Positions 36,074-46,426 of a stretch of 64,000 bases of DNA are shown piece after piece (within the stretch, counting starts at the first letter, position 1; each line of letters opens with the position of its first letter). The notes under the pieces are model-generated. The model was given only the letters and a program-made list of their open reading frames with translations. It was not told the DNA's origin and searched no databases. Origin of the DNA: SZUA-35 sp964351995 (lineage in GTDB: Bacteria; Actinomycetota; Acidimicrobiia; Acidimicrobiales; SZUA-35); assembly GCA_964351995.1 (NCBI GenBank), contig CAYGQE010000001.1, forward strand, positions 62,001-126,000, written 5' to 3'. The position numbers and the translations under genes were made by a program.

Positions 36074-36089
36074 TGTTTCACGTGGAACA
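36074..36089. promoter_or_regulatory. parS site 2 (variant)
   Basis: TGTTTCACGTGGAACA, one base off the perfect palindrome; this variant is common in actinobacterial parS. Confidence 0.92.
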
Positions 36090-36357
36090 CGAAGTCCGTC
36101 GGTCTCGCAAGCCCCTTGTGCGGGAGGGGCGGTGACGAAGGAATGCTGTTAGATGAACGGGTCGGATACGCCTGCCCGGCGAGTTCCAGCGGGAGGCTTC
36201 GTAGCGCCCTGCGGAAGGTGCGTCGGGTGGAGGACGTGGAGTCCCTTTCGATGGGGTGACCGGACGCAAGCCGTGTTTGGGTCGTATTCCGTAGGGCCTT
36301 CTTGGCTCGAGCTGCGGTGTGAGTGCTTTGAATGGGGCTCTACGAAGGGCAGCGCTA

Positions 36358-36373
36358 TGTTTCACGTGAAACA
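36358..36373. promoter_or_regulatory. parS site 3
   Basis: TGTTTCACGTGAAACA, perfect. Confidence 0.95.
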
Positions 36374-36538
36374 TGGCCTTTCCGGGGTGATTCCCTATTC
36401 TGACCCACGGTCCTAGCGCAGCTTCGTACTGGCCATCTCGGAACTTGATCCTGGCGTGGCAGCGAATGGGCCCTCCGACGGAACTGTCGTAGGGGACTGG
36501 AGCGCTTGACTGGGCCTGGGGCTTTCGGGTGATCGCTT

Positions 36539-36565
36539 GTCGTATACGTCGTATACGTCGTATAC
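36539..36565. repeat. 9-bp tandem repeat, three copies
   Basis: Three exact copies of GTCGTATAC, each containing the palindrome GTATAC, so the tract can also pair with itself. A related GGGATACGAC lies 20 bp downstream. Confidence 0.9.
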
Positions 36566-36792
36566 GCCGGATGCGGGGGTACGGGGATACGACAGATAGC
36601 TCAGTGAATTGTGGCGGCTCCCGATCGGCACTGTCGGCGGCCTGACCGTGATCGAGTGTGGTCGTCACGCTGGTGTGTGTTTGAACCCACGGGCCGGTCC
36701 CTCTCCGCGGTCGATAGCGGAGGCCTCCATCGGGCCTCAGTTGCACTGGCGGTGATAGGTCGCCCGGTGCGATAGGTGGTCCCAACGTCCCA

Positions 36793-36808
36793 TGTTTCAC
36801 GTGAAACA
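36793..36808. promoter_or_regulatory. parS site 4
   Basis: TGTTTCACGTGAAACA, perfect. Confidence 0.95.
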
Positions 36809-36996
36809 TCGGACGCTCGAGTCTTGAGTAAGCGCCCAGAGGTAGGCCACCAAAGGTTGTGAATGTGGTGGACGCGGCGTCGCCCAAATTGGCGAGGCTT
36901 GCCAGGGGCGCGGCGTTGTGGTTCGACCGTCTGCCCATCGACGTCGGTTTGCTTGATTGTTGCTTGTGCGGGAGAGGGGAGGCGTTGTTGCGCAGA

Positions 36997-37012
36997 TGTT
37001 TCACGTGGAACG
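36997..37012. promoter_or_regulatory. parS site 5 (variant)
   Basis: TGTTTCACGTGGAACG, two bases off the perfect palindrome; the core GTTTCACGTGGAAC is intact. Confidence 0.88.
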
Positions 37013-37250
37013 TCCCTGGCCCTGCGAACCACGAGAAGGATCTACACCTCTGCGGAGGTCATGGCTAGAGGGCCTCGTTCAACCGTCGTCGACGTGGCCT
37101 GGCGTTGGTTGAGGGATATGAAGGATTCTGGTCCGTCTCCTGGAACGAGCCGGCTGTGGGTCGAGACGAGGCTGTGCGATTCCGTGGGGCGCTTGTACTT
37201 CCAGGGCTACGCGGTACTTCCGGGGGTTCGCGGCGCAGACCGACGGTAAG

Positions 37251-37266
37251 TGTTTCACGTGAAACA
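37251..37266. promoter_or_regulatory. parS site 6
   Basis: TGTTTCACGTGAAACA, perfect. Confidence 0.95.
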
Positions 37267-37358
37267 TCCCTCGTATAGCACCGCACACGGGCGCCGCGCG
37301 ACGCATTGCTGTCAGACGACAGAGGGCTGGTGTGACGTGTCGGGCGTTCGGCGGGGGA

Positions 37359-37403
37359 GTGATTGACGTGGCGGTGATTGACGTGGCGGTGATTGACGTG
37401 GTG
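37359..37403. repeat. 15-bp tandem repeat, three copies
   Basis: Three copies of GTGATTGACGTGGCG, the last ending GTG. The 15-bp period is a multiple of three and reads SITAT on the minus strand, but no credible gene surrounds it. Confidence 0.88.
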
Positions 37404-37533
37404 GAGTCACGCCTGACGAGTTGTGATGGCTGTCGGGCGATGCGTGGTCGGTGGTGGGTGGCGGCTCGGCTTCGGCGACCTGACATCAAGGGCGATAGAG
37501 GAACCTTTCGGCTGCTTGGGGTTTCCGTGACGT

Positions 37534-37549
37534 TGTTTCACGTGAAACA
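37534..37549. promoter_or_regulatory. parS site 7
   Basis: TGTTTCACGTGAAACA, perfect. Confidence 0.95.
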
Positions 37550-37655
37550 TCGGTAGGGGGTGGCGCCGATGGCGCTGCGGCGTCCAAATCAATGACAAGT
37601 TGGCCGAGTGTCTGTTCGCCGGACCTCGGAACCGGCTAGGTTCTGACCCTTCGCA

Positions 37656-37671
37656 TGTTTCACGTGAAACA
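37656..37671. promoter_or_regulatory. parS site 8
   Basis: TGTTTCACGTGAAACA, perfect, 90 bp before parA, so ParB bound here could also regulate parAB. Confidence 0.95.
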
Positions 37672-37760
37672 CACCAGACGTGGCGCAGCCTTCCGATCAC
37701 TGCGGTCTCTTCCGCACGATGTGCTTCGTGCACACATGACTATCTGAAACAGGAGGTTCG

Positions 37761-38570
37761 ATGACTTCGTTCGAACCGTCAACTCCAGCACCTCCGCCTC
37801 GTTCGAGCTGTCGCGTGATTGCGATTGCCAATCAGAAGGGTGGCGTTGGAAAGACCACGACGACGGTAAATCTTGGTGCCGCCGCCGCTGAGCTCGGCCA
37901 TCGAGTCCTGATCATTGATCTCGACCCCCAGGGCAATGCCAGCACGGGGCTGGGCATCAATCCTCGAAGCCTCGAGTTCTCGATGTACGACGTGCTGCTG
38001 CACGACGTTCCGATCGACGACGCAACTGAGGCAGCGGCGGTGAAGAACCTCTTCATTGCGCCCGCGAACTTGAACCTGGCCGGTGCTGAGATCGAGTTGG
38101 TGCCGGCGTTCAGTCGGGAGATGCGGTTGAAGAACGCCATCGCAGCGGTCTCCGATGACTATGACTTCGTCCTGATCGACTGTCCGCCATCACTGGGACT
38201 GTTGACGGTGAACGCCTTTGCCGCCGCAGACGAGGTGCTGGTCCCCGTGCAGTGTGAGTACTACGCCCTCGAAGGCCTGGGTCAGCTGCTCAGGAATGTC
38301 GACTTGGTACAGCGAAACTTGAACTCTTCCCTCCATCTGTCACACATTGTTCTTGTGATGTACGACGCGAGGACCAATCTCGCCGCTCAGGTGGCAAGCG
38401 AGGTGCGAGAGCACTTCGGATCGAAGGTGTGTCGCAGCATTATTCCTCGGACGGTTCGTCTTTCAGAGGCTCCGTCGTTTGGGCAGCCGATCACAGTGTT
38501 CGACCCAACATCGCGTGGCGCTATTGCGTACCGCGATCTGGCCAAGGAGGTCACCGGTGAACCGTCGTAG
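37761..38570 (+). CDS. parA: Chromosome partitioning ATPase ParA (Soj)
   Basis: 269 residues. Deviant Walker A NQKGGVGKTTTTVNL (about residues 27-41), switch region LIIDLDPQGNASTGLG and FVLIDCPPSLGLLTVNAF. Drives segregation of ParB-parS complexes. AGGAGG precedes the ATG. Overlaps parB by 14 bp. Confidence 0.97.
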   Translation: MTSFEPSTPAPPPRSSCRVIAIANQKGGVGKTTTTVNLGAAAAELGHRVLIIDLDPQGNASTGLGINPRSLEFSMYDVLLHDVPIDDATEAAAVKNLFIAPANLNLAGAEIELVPAFSREMRLKNAIAAVSDDYDFVLIDCPPSLGLLTVNAFAAADEVLVPVQCEYYALEGLGQLLRNVDLVQRNLNSSLHLSHIVLVMYDARTNLAAQVASEVREHFGSKVCRSIIPRTVRLSEAPSFGQPITVFDPTSRGAIAYRDLAKEVTGEPS

Positions 38571-39435
38571 CGGACTTGGGAAAGGTTTGAGTTCGCTCAT
38601 TCCTTCCGACACCGACAGTAGTCAGACCGGCAAGATGGCCGAGATTCCGATTTCGGCGATCCAAGCGAATGAGTACCAGCCCCGTTCCCGGTTTGAGGAA
38701 GAGGCGTTGGTATCGCTGACCGACTCGATTCGCGAGCTGGGCGTCTTGCAACCCGTGTTGGTTCGCCAGCTCGGTCCGGATCGCTATGAGCTCATTGCCG
38801 GCGAACGTCGCTGGCGTGCGGCTCGACGGGCTGGTTTGCCGTCGGTCCCTGCGATCGTCCGAGACAGTGATGACCGACACTCGCTCGAGCAGGCGTTGGT
38901 CGAAAACCTTCATCGCGAGGATTTGAACGCTCTCGAGGAGGCCTCCGCCTTTCAGCAGCTGATCGATGAGTTCGAGTTGACACAGGAACAGGTGGCTCAA
39001 CGGGTTGGCAAGAGTCGATCGGCTGTGTCGAACACGTTGCGTTTGTTCCAGCTGCCGGGCTCGGTCCAACGGATGGTGGCGTCTGGCGAACTTGCAGCTG
39101 GTCACGCCCGGGCGCTGCTGGCCTGTCCGGATCGCGCAGTGCAGGAACGGCTTGCTCTTCAGGTAGTTGCCGATGGCCTAAATGTTCGCCAAGTCGAAGA
39201 GCGAGTGCGCTCGCTCGGGCAGAAGGAAGCCGAGGAGTCGGTGTCACCCCGGCCGGATCCGTCGACAATCGGTCAGACCCGACCGGCGGCACTTCTCGAG
39301 CTGGAAGAGCTCCTTGGCGATCATCTCGCCACCCGGGTACGGGCATCCTCGGGGAGCGGTAAGGGCAAACTCACCGTTGAGTACGCGGATCTCGAAGACT
39401 TGAATCGCATCTACCGAGCGATGATGGGACGCTGA
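38557..39435 (+). CDS. parB: Chromosome partitioning protein ParB (Spo0J)
   Basis: 292 residues from GTG 38557, with AAGGAGG upstream inside parA. Begins NRRSGLGKGLSSLIP, then the N-terminal CTPase domain with GERRWRAARRAGL, the helix-turn-helix LTQEQVAQRVGKSRSAVSNT, and a C-terminal dimerisation region. Binds the eight parS sites just upstream. Confidence 0.96.
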   Translation: MNRRSGLGKGLSSLIPSDTDSSQTGKMAEIPISAIQANEYQPRSRFEEEALVSLTDSIRELGVLQPVLVRQLGPDRYELIAGERRWRAARRAGLPSVPAIVRDSDDRHSLEQALVENLHREDLNALEEASAFQQLIDEFELTQEQVAQRVGKSRSAVSNTLRLFQLPGSVQRMVASGELAAGHARALLACPDRAVQERLALQVVADGLNVRQVEERVRSLGQKEAEESVSPRPDPSTIGQTRPAALLELEELLGDHLATRVRASSGSGKGKLTVEYADLEDLNRIYRAMMGR

Positions 39436-39463
39436 TTGCCAGCAGAGTTCGTTCCCCACAGGC

Positions 39464-39472
39464 TGTGGACAA
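39464..39472 (-). promoter_or_regulatory. Isolated exact DnaA box after parB
   Basis: TTGTCCACA on the minus strand, 28 bp past parB. One exact 9-mer can occur by chance, so the role is uncertain. Confidence 0.3.
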
Positions 39473-39617
39473 AGCTGTGTGTACTGTGAACTCTCGATCC
39501 AGAGTTGATACACGATGGAACGCATGGTCCAGGGTTCGCAGGTGTGTGCAAGATCTCGGGACTGGCGCAGTTGCAGATGGACGTTCGCTGTCGTCGCCGC
39601 TCCGGCTTGACGCGAGT

Positions 39618-39643
39618 CGAGCGGGACCGATTGGTCCCGCTCG
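39618..39643. terminator. Hairpin between parB and trxA
   Basis: CGAGCGGGACC / GGTCCCGCTCG, perfect 11-bp stem with loop GATT, 36 bp past the trxA stop and between convergent genes. Lacks a T-run. Best read as a shared transcription end. The rest of the 244-bp gap holds nothing else clear. Confidence 0.5.
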
Positions 39644-39679
39644 CGTCTGAACTCTCTGGGCTGTGCGTGCTTGAGCTGT

Positions 39680-40000
39680 CTACAGCCCGATCTCTTCGAT
39701 CAGCTGCATCTTGCCCTTGGCACCAACGATCCGCTTGTCGACTTCGCCATCGCGGAACACCAGCAGCGTTGGGATGCTCATGACGCCGAAGCGCTGGGCA
39801 ATGGCGGGATTCTCATCGACGTTGAGCTTGGTGATCTTCACGCTGTCGCCCTGTTCGGAGGCGATTTCGTCGAGAATTGGAGCGATCATCTTGCACGGGC
39901 CGCACCATTCGGCCCAGAAGTCGACGACCACGGGGGCGGAGGCGCCGTTCACGACTTCGTCGAACGTGGCTTCGGTGAGGTTGGTGACTGCGTCGGACAT
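39680..40000 (-). CDS. trxA: Thioredoxin
   Basis: 106 residues with the active site FWAEWCGPCKMIAPIL (Cys-Gly-Pro-Cys) and the cis-proline in GVMSIPTLLVF. Normal Trx length. Last gene of the leftward sigma-factor operon. A thioredoxin beside the ECF sigma gene also occurs in the mycobacterial sigM locus. No thioredoxin reductase gene is adjacent. Confidence 0.96.
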   Translation of the reverse strand: MSDAVTNLTEATFDEVVNGASAPVVVDFWAEWCGPCKMIAPILDEIASEQGDSVKITKLNVDENPAIAQRFGVMSIPTLLVFRDGEVDKRIVGAKGKMQLIEEIGL

Positions 40001-40143
40001 GAGGGCCTCCGAGGGAGATTGAGAATGGGTGAGAAGTTAAGAGATTGACAGTTTCGAGATCGCCTTGTGAGATCTGGAGCTGAAGAACACCATTGGCGTA
40101 CGTAAGGAAAGAACGTTCCAGTGGGAGGGAGTATTCCCGTTGG

Positions 40144-40461
40144 CTACTTGCCGCGTTTGCGCCAGAAGAACCATCCGGCGAGAAGGAAGATCGCACCGAG
40201 GAACCAGTAGGCGGACCAGACTTCGCCATCGGAGGTGATGCCGATGGTGTCGCTGAGGACCACCAGGAACCGGACGGCCAAGACGAGGCCGATCAAGAGC
40301 ATGACAACGGCAACCAGCCCGGCGGCAATGCCGTAGACCGCAAGGCGTGATGCCACCATGGCCTTGCCGGTGGTGGTCCCGCGAACGGTGTCGACATAGC
40401 CGACGATGGTGCTGGTCGCCCTGGCTGACCAGTCTTCAGATGCAGTATCGATCTCAGACAT
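40144..40461 (-). CDS. Two-span membrane protein, unknown function
   Basis: 105 residues. Two hydrophobic helices (LAVYGIAAGLVAVVMLLIGL and AYWFLGAIFLLAGWFFW) and a basic end RKRGK. N-terminal 35 residues are soluble. Resembles small actinobacterial holin-like or phage-shock-type membrane proteins but I cannot name a family. Sits between trxA and the anti-sigma gene. Confidence 0.7.
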   Translation of the reverse strand: MSEIDTASEDWSARATSTIVGYVDTVRGTTTGKAMVASRLAVYGIAAGLVAVVMLLIGLVLAVRFLVVLSDTIGITSDGEVWSAYWFLGAIFLLAGWFFWRKRGK

Positions 40462-40515
40462 TCGCCGGAGCCTAGTCGGCTTTCTGGCCTCGCCAAGTGC
40501 TGAGGGGTGTGGGCC

Positions 40516-41448
40516 CTACTCGAGTTCGATCTCGCAGGTGGGCCCGACGATCACTGCGGTCGCCGGAACACCGGCCTGCACGAGCAGGGAAGCCGTCTCG
40601 CCCTCGAAGACAACCGAGATGAAGCTGTCGACGCCGAAGAGGCCCTCGACCAAGGGACTGCCTGCGCACGGTGAAGCGTCGATCGGCTGCAGCGGTTGAT
40701 CGCCCAGGAGCTCGAGATACTCAGCAGCAGTGCTTGCATCGAGCCGGTCGAGAGGTATCGGACTGAGGGCCGTCTCACCCACATCACCCGCGTCCCCCGA
40801 ATCTGCGGTGGCTTGCTCGGTCAGTTCTTGCGTGTCGGCCATCGTCTCGTCTTCGGCCGATTCGTCCATCGCCGCTTCTTCCTCCATGGCGTCGTCATCC
40901 GCAGCAGCGGCTTCGGTGGCGTCGTCATCGGCAGCCGCCAGTGCATCGCTGTCTTCAACGTTACGGCTCGCACCGCTGGCAAACGTCTCGTCTGCGCTCT
41001 CCGTGGCGGTGTCGACGCTGGCGACGTCCTCATCACCGTCACCGAGGGTCGAGGCGAAGCCAAGTCCGCCAACGACCAGGGCAAGGGCAGCTGCGGCGGT
41101 CAGCCAGGTCGGAATGCCCCGTGATTGTTTGCGGGCACGGCGTTCGTCGAGCGAGGCGACGCCGCCCTGCGGTGGCGTCAGTGTGGTCGCGGTTGCCGAA
41201 GTCGCCGCCGCTCGCTGTTGGTCGAAGAGGTCGAGCGCGGCCGAGATCTGGACCTGTGCCAGGCCAACGGGGGGAGGGAGGTCAGCCAGGTCATCGGCCA
41301 TGGCCTCGAACGCTCGAACTCGGGCCAACAATGCAGGGTCGGCCTCGACCGTCGCTCGTTCCTCCGCAGTCGCCTCTCCATCGAGATACAGCGAAGCCAG
41401 CAGGTCGTCGTCTGCGGGATCTGTTGGAGAGGAAGGCGTGTCGGTCAT
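40516..41448 (-). CDS. Anti-sigma factor-like membrane protein
   Basis: 310 residues. N-terminal cytoplasmic part (LASLYLDGEATAEERATVEA) resembles anti-sigma domains that bind ECF factors; one membrane helix (WLTAAAALALVVGGLGFAST) follows near residue 120. An acidic linker rich in Ala/Glu/Asp comes next, then a small C-terminal domain with two cysteines (ASPCAGSP and PTCEIELE). Lies 12 bp after its likely partner sigma gene. No HxxxCxxC zinc motif is visible. Confidence 0.75.
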   Translation of the reverse strand: MTDTPSSPTDPADDDLLASLYLDGEATAEERATVEADPALLARVRAFEAMADDLADLPPPVGLAQVQISAALDLFDQQRAAATSATATTLTPPQGGVASLDERRARKQSRGIPTWLTAAAALALVVGGLGFASTLGDGDEDVASVDTATESADETFASGASRNVEDSDALAAADDDATEAAAADDDAMEEEAAMDESAEDETMADTQELTEQATADSGDAGDVGETALSPIPLDRLDASTAAEYLELLGDQPLQPIDASPCAGSPLVEGLFGVDSFISVVFEGETASLLVQAGVPATAVIVGPTCEIELE

Positions 41449-41460
41449 CGTGGCAATCGG

Positions 41461-41985
41461 TCAGAAAGGCGTGGTCGGTGGCGGCGTGTTCTTGATTGGA
41501 CGTTCCGGTGGTGCGTTCTGGTTCCCGAGAAGTGCAGCAAGCTGTCTTCGGCCTCGAGAAATTCGAGAACGAACGGTGCCGGGAGCAATGCCGAGTGTCT
41601 CGGCGATCTCGGCGTAGTCCATGCCCATGACGTCGCGCAGCACCACCGGTGCTCGAAAGTCCTCGGCCATGTGGGGGAGTGCGTCTTCGATCGTGAGGCG
41701 ATCGGCGACCTGCTGGTCCAGATCTGGGCCGTCGGCGATGGTCTCGGGTTCCTCGATGACGGCGATGGGTCGACGCTGTCGCCGTCGAAGCTCGTCGAGG
41801 CAGGCGTTGCTGGCCACCCGATGGCTCCACGTTCGGAACGTGCTCTGGCCCTGGAATTTGTCCAGGCCTCTGACGATCGCCATGAGGGCCTCTTGGCAAG
41901 CGTCGGCTGCGTCGGCGTCGTTGCGGGCCATGCGTCGACACAGGGCGTAGAGGCGCTCGTAGTGGCGCGACAGAAGTTGGTCCAT
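41461..41985 (-). CDS. ECF sigma factor (SigM-like locus)
   Basis: Extracytoplasmic-function sigma factor. Region 2: YERLYALCRRMARND and FQGQSTFRTWSHRVASNACL; region 4: LPHMAEDFRAPVVLRDVMGM and the helix ETLGIAPGTVRSRISRGRRQ. ATG 41985 is the only standard start, but it cuts region 2.1. The 20 residues upstream read LIEVSDEDLVTRAQAGDRGA, normal for ECF factors, so translation probably begins near CTG 42045. Followed by its anti-sigma gene. Confidence 0.9.
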   Translation of the reverse strand: MDQLLSRHYERLYALCRRMARNDADAADACQEALMAIVRGLDKFQGQSTFRTWSHRVASNACLDELRRRQRRPIAVIEEPETIADGPDLDQQVADRLTIEDALPHMAEDFRAPVVLRDVMGMDYAEIAETLGIAPGTVRSRISRGRRQLAALLGNQNAPPERPIKNTPPPTTPF

Positions 41986-42095
41986 CGCACCGCGGTCGCC
42001 CGCTTGGGCCCGGGTGACGAGATCCTCGTCGGAGACTTCGATCAGCGCAGCGTAGGCCAGGGGGCTGGGCCGGTCGTGCCATTGCCCAGACGGGT

Positions 42096-43693
<1,598 letters not shown>

Positions 43694-43697
<4 letters not shown>

Positions 43698-45595
43698 GAG
43701 CCCAGTTGCGCTTCAGACATCGGCTCTGGCTCGGCGTTCGCTGGGTGCAGTTTCAGGGCTCGGGTCGTGGTGATGGAGCGAACCCACCAAACCATCAGGA
43801 AAATCAGAGCCGCCGCCGAAAGAAGTAGGCCGAGGCCCGGCACCGCTGTGGAGCGGACACCGAAGCTCGTCTCTGCCAGAAGAACGGTGCGGTCAGGGGT
43901 CATGATGCGGATACGGAGCGGGGACCGACCGAGCGACCTCGATTCCATCTCGACGTTGACCGTCGAGACGCCGGCGGGCAAGACGATCGTGGTTTGATCC
44001 TGGGTGACATCGATCTTGTCGCTTTCGAACAACAACATCACGGTGCGGTCGCCGCCGGAGTTGTTCTCGACGGTGAGCGGGATCTCCGCACGTTGTGCGG
44101 CGAGCGTCACTGACTGACCCTCGGGCAGACCGATGTCGTCGAAGCGATCATCCAGGCTCGTCTCCAATTGCTGCAGGGCGCGCGTGCGATCGGCGGGGTT
44201 GCGGTTGGCAACGAGCGCGGCGACGAGATCGCGTTCGAACACCGCTGGCGGGAGGCCGCCGTTGACGTAGAAGCTCCGGTAGGTGGCGATGTCTGACGTG
44301 GCGGACCGGATGAGGTCTTCGATCGCCAAGAGGTTCTGCGTGGGTTGCTCGTCCGGCAGGATCGGGAAGAGCGGAGAGTCCTTGGCTGCGTCGACGAGAC
44401 TGACGGTGCCGAGCGTGCCCGGTTGTTCGAGGGCGGTGAGGAACAGCTGGATCGATGACACTGGTACCGATCGCAGTGCGCTGCCACCGAGGAAGATGGG
44501 CGAGCGGTCGGTGGCGGCCCGTATCGACAGTGCTGCCAAGAGGCGGTGCACGCGCTCGACGGAGCGAGCGCGACCGCCCATCGCCGAGGTGAGATTCGAG
44601 TCGACCTGAACGACACGAATCGAACCGGTGGTTCCGTCGAGAACGCCGCTTGAGCGAGCGCTCTCGTTGCCGATGTCGATGATCACCTCGACACCCAAGC
44701 GAACGAGGAGATCAACGCCTCGGATCGTGAGATTGCTATCGACGATCGTGATGTCGCGCGCCGGTTCGAGGCCAACGTTGGTCAGGCGCTCGAACGTTGT
44801 CGCCCGTGCCGTTGCGTAGAGGTCGGAGCGTCCGATCGTCGCCAGCGCAGAGATGTCGAGTTCTGGTGTCGGTGGGGCAACGACGGGGCGTCCACCGAGT
44901 GCTTCGCGAAGGCCGTTGGCGAGGGCCTCGTCGTTCTCGAGTTGGGTCAAGACGCCATCGCCGATGATGACGGTGAGCGGAAGCCCGGGATGGCTGGTGA
45001 GCAGTTCGGTCGCGAGTCCGACGGTGAGGCCTTCAGCAGAGCTGATCTCGAGCACAGTGCTGACCGGGAGTACGTCGATTTCTGCCGCTTCGGTCGGTAG
45101 GCGGATCAGGTTGGTTCGCAGCGAGGCGAGGTTGGCTCCGTCGGCGCTGCGGAGTTCGATCTGGACCGGGTACACACCGGCTTCACGGAGGCGGATCCGG
45201 TCGGCGCCTCCTTCCACGCTACGAATCGGGATGTCGAGGATCAGGTGACCTTCCGGGGTTCGTTCCAGGCTGGAGGTCTTCACGTACGGCAGAGGGAAGA
45301 AGGGAGTGATCGGGGGTTCGGTGATTTCAGACTCGTCAGCAATGGGGTCGTAGATCGTGCCACCGATCGTGGCCTCGGGGTCGAGATCGCCTGACCAACC
45401 CAGGACGGCCCGGAATGTTCCTTCAGACGGGACGAACGGGCTCTGGGCCAACAATGAGAGGGTGCCGGCCGGCTGGGCTGACGCAGGGGAGGTCGTGCCG
45501 CCGAACACCAAGGTTGCTGCGGCCAACGCAACAGCGGTGACGAGCGACGCCACGGCGCGAGCGACGTGGGTGACCCGAGTGGATGTGCTCTTCAT
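43694..45595 (-). CDS. DUF6049 family membrane-anchored protein
   Basis: 633 residues from MKSTSTRVTHVARAVASLVT. N-terminal signal or anchor segment (ASLVTAVALAAATLVFGGTT), a large extracytoplasmic region and one C-terminal helix (GLGLLLSAAALIFLMVWWV) with a short basic tail. Matches by position and layout the mycobacterial Rv3909-type protein found beside mviN. Function unknown; envelope role likely. Coupled at both ends: overlaps the acetyltransferase stop and the kinase start by 4 bp each. Confidence 0.8.
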
Positions 45596-46323
45596 GGCCG
45601 GTGCCGTTCGAGCACGACGAGCCCATCGGGTTCTGGCTCGAACCCCAGGTGGCGATACAGACCCAGAGCTCGCTGGTTGCGTTCCTGGGTGTTGACCATC
45701 ATTCGTTGCACGCCGCGCTGGAACGCCCAATCGAAGCTGTCCATCACGAGGTCGGTTCCGATGCCCTCGCCGTTGTGTCGTGGGTCAACGGCAAGTCGCT
45801 GCAGGTAGCCACGGGTACCGGCGCGCCCGGTCACGGCGTAGCCCAGCACCTCGCCGCGCTCGATGACGACGGCGAATTTGCTGCCGGGAGTGGCACCTCG
45901 CGCCTCGCGCAGCGAGGTTTCGTCGAAGCGCCAGAAGTCGTCAAAAGCGCGGCGGTCGATGTCGAGCACGGCACGACGATGCCACGTGCGGCCGTTTCGA
46001 ATGGATCGGGTCGGCGTCGGCGGCTGGTTGTAGAGGGGCCGCGACAGCAGGTGCAACCGTTCGAGTAGCCGAAAGCCGCCATCGAGAAAGGGCTGGGCAT
46101 CCAGCTCGGAGAGCGCGGGCGTGACGGCTCGTTCGACTCCCCAGGCATCGAGTTGCTGGACGCACTCGATGACGTCGTTGGATCTTGGCCCGCTACCGTG
46201 ACGGGCCGGCCCGACGAGAGCGACGAGGCGATCGCCCTGCCAGGGCACGACTCGAAGACCGGTTGTGCCGGTGAAGCGGCGGCGAAGCCCTCGTGCGTCG
46301 GTGTGTGGGGGTGCATGATCCAC
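45592..46323 (-). CDS. GNAT family N-acetyltransferase
   Basis: 243 residues. The C-terminal half carries acetyl-CoA motif A (YLQRLAVDPRHNGEGIGTDL) and motif B (ERNQRALGLYRHLGFEPEPD). The N-terminal 100 residues are a diverged partner domain. First gene of the leftward DUF6049-kinase-sigma operon; may act on ribosomal proteins or envelope precursors, substrate not known. GTG start at 46323. Confidence 0.85.
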   Translation of the reverse strand: MDHAPPHTDARGLRRRFTGTTGLRVVPWQGDRLVALVGPARHGSGPRSNDVIECVQQLDAWGVERAVTPALSELDAQPFLDGGFRLLERLHLLSRPLYNQPPTPTRSIRNGRTWHRRAVLDIDRRAFDDFWRFDETSLREARGATPGSKFAVVIERGEVLGYAVTGRAGTRGYLQRLAVDPRHNGEGIGTDLVMDSFDWAFQRGVQRMMVNTQERNQRALGLYRHLGFEPEPDGLVVLERHRP

Positions 46324-46426
46324 GAGGAGGCAAGACTACGCCCCACAGGCGTGTGCGAGTGGTGACGATGGCGTACTGGTGACAACGGCCTACCTCTCTC
46401 AGCGTTGCAGGGTTAGGTTTGTAGCT

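Larger units (their letters stand above)
34864..37760. other. Gene-poor parS centromere region
   Basis: 2.9 kb between rsmG and parA without any recognisable gene. The open frames here are Arg/Pro/Ser-rich, run through parS sites on both strands and resemble no family. Eight parS sites, three short tandem repeats and a folded element are listed separately. It is the largest non-coding stretch in the window. Confidence 0.75.

Noticed and set aside
36539..36565. Short regular repeats as a CRISPR array
   Set aside because: Copies are 9 bp, head to tail, with no spacers and no cas genes in the window.
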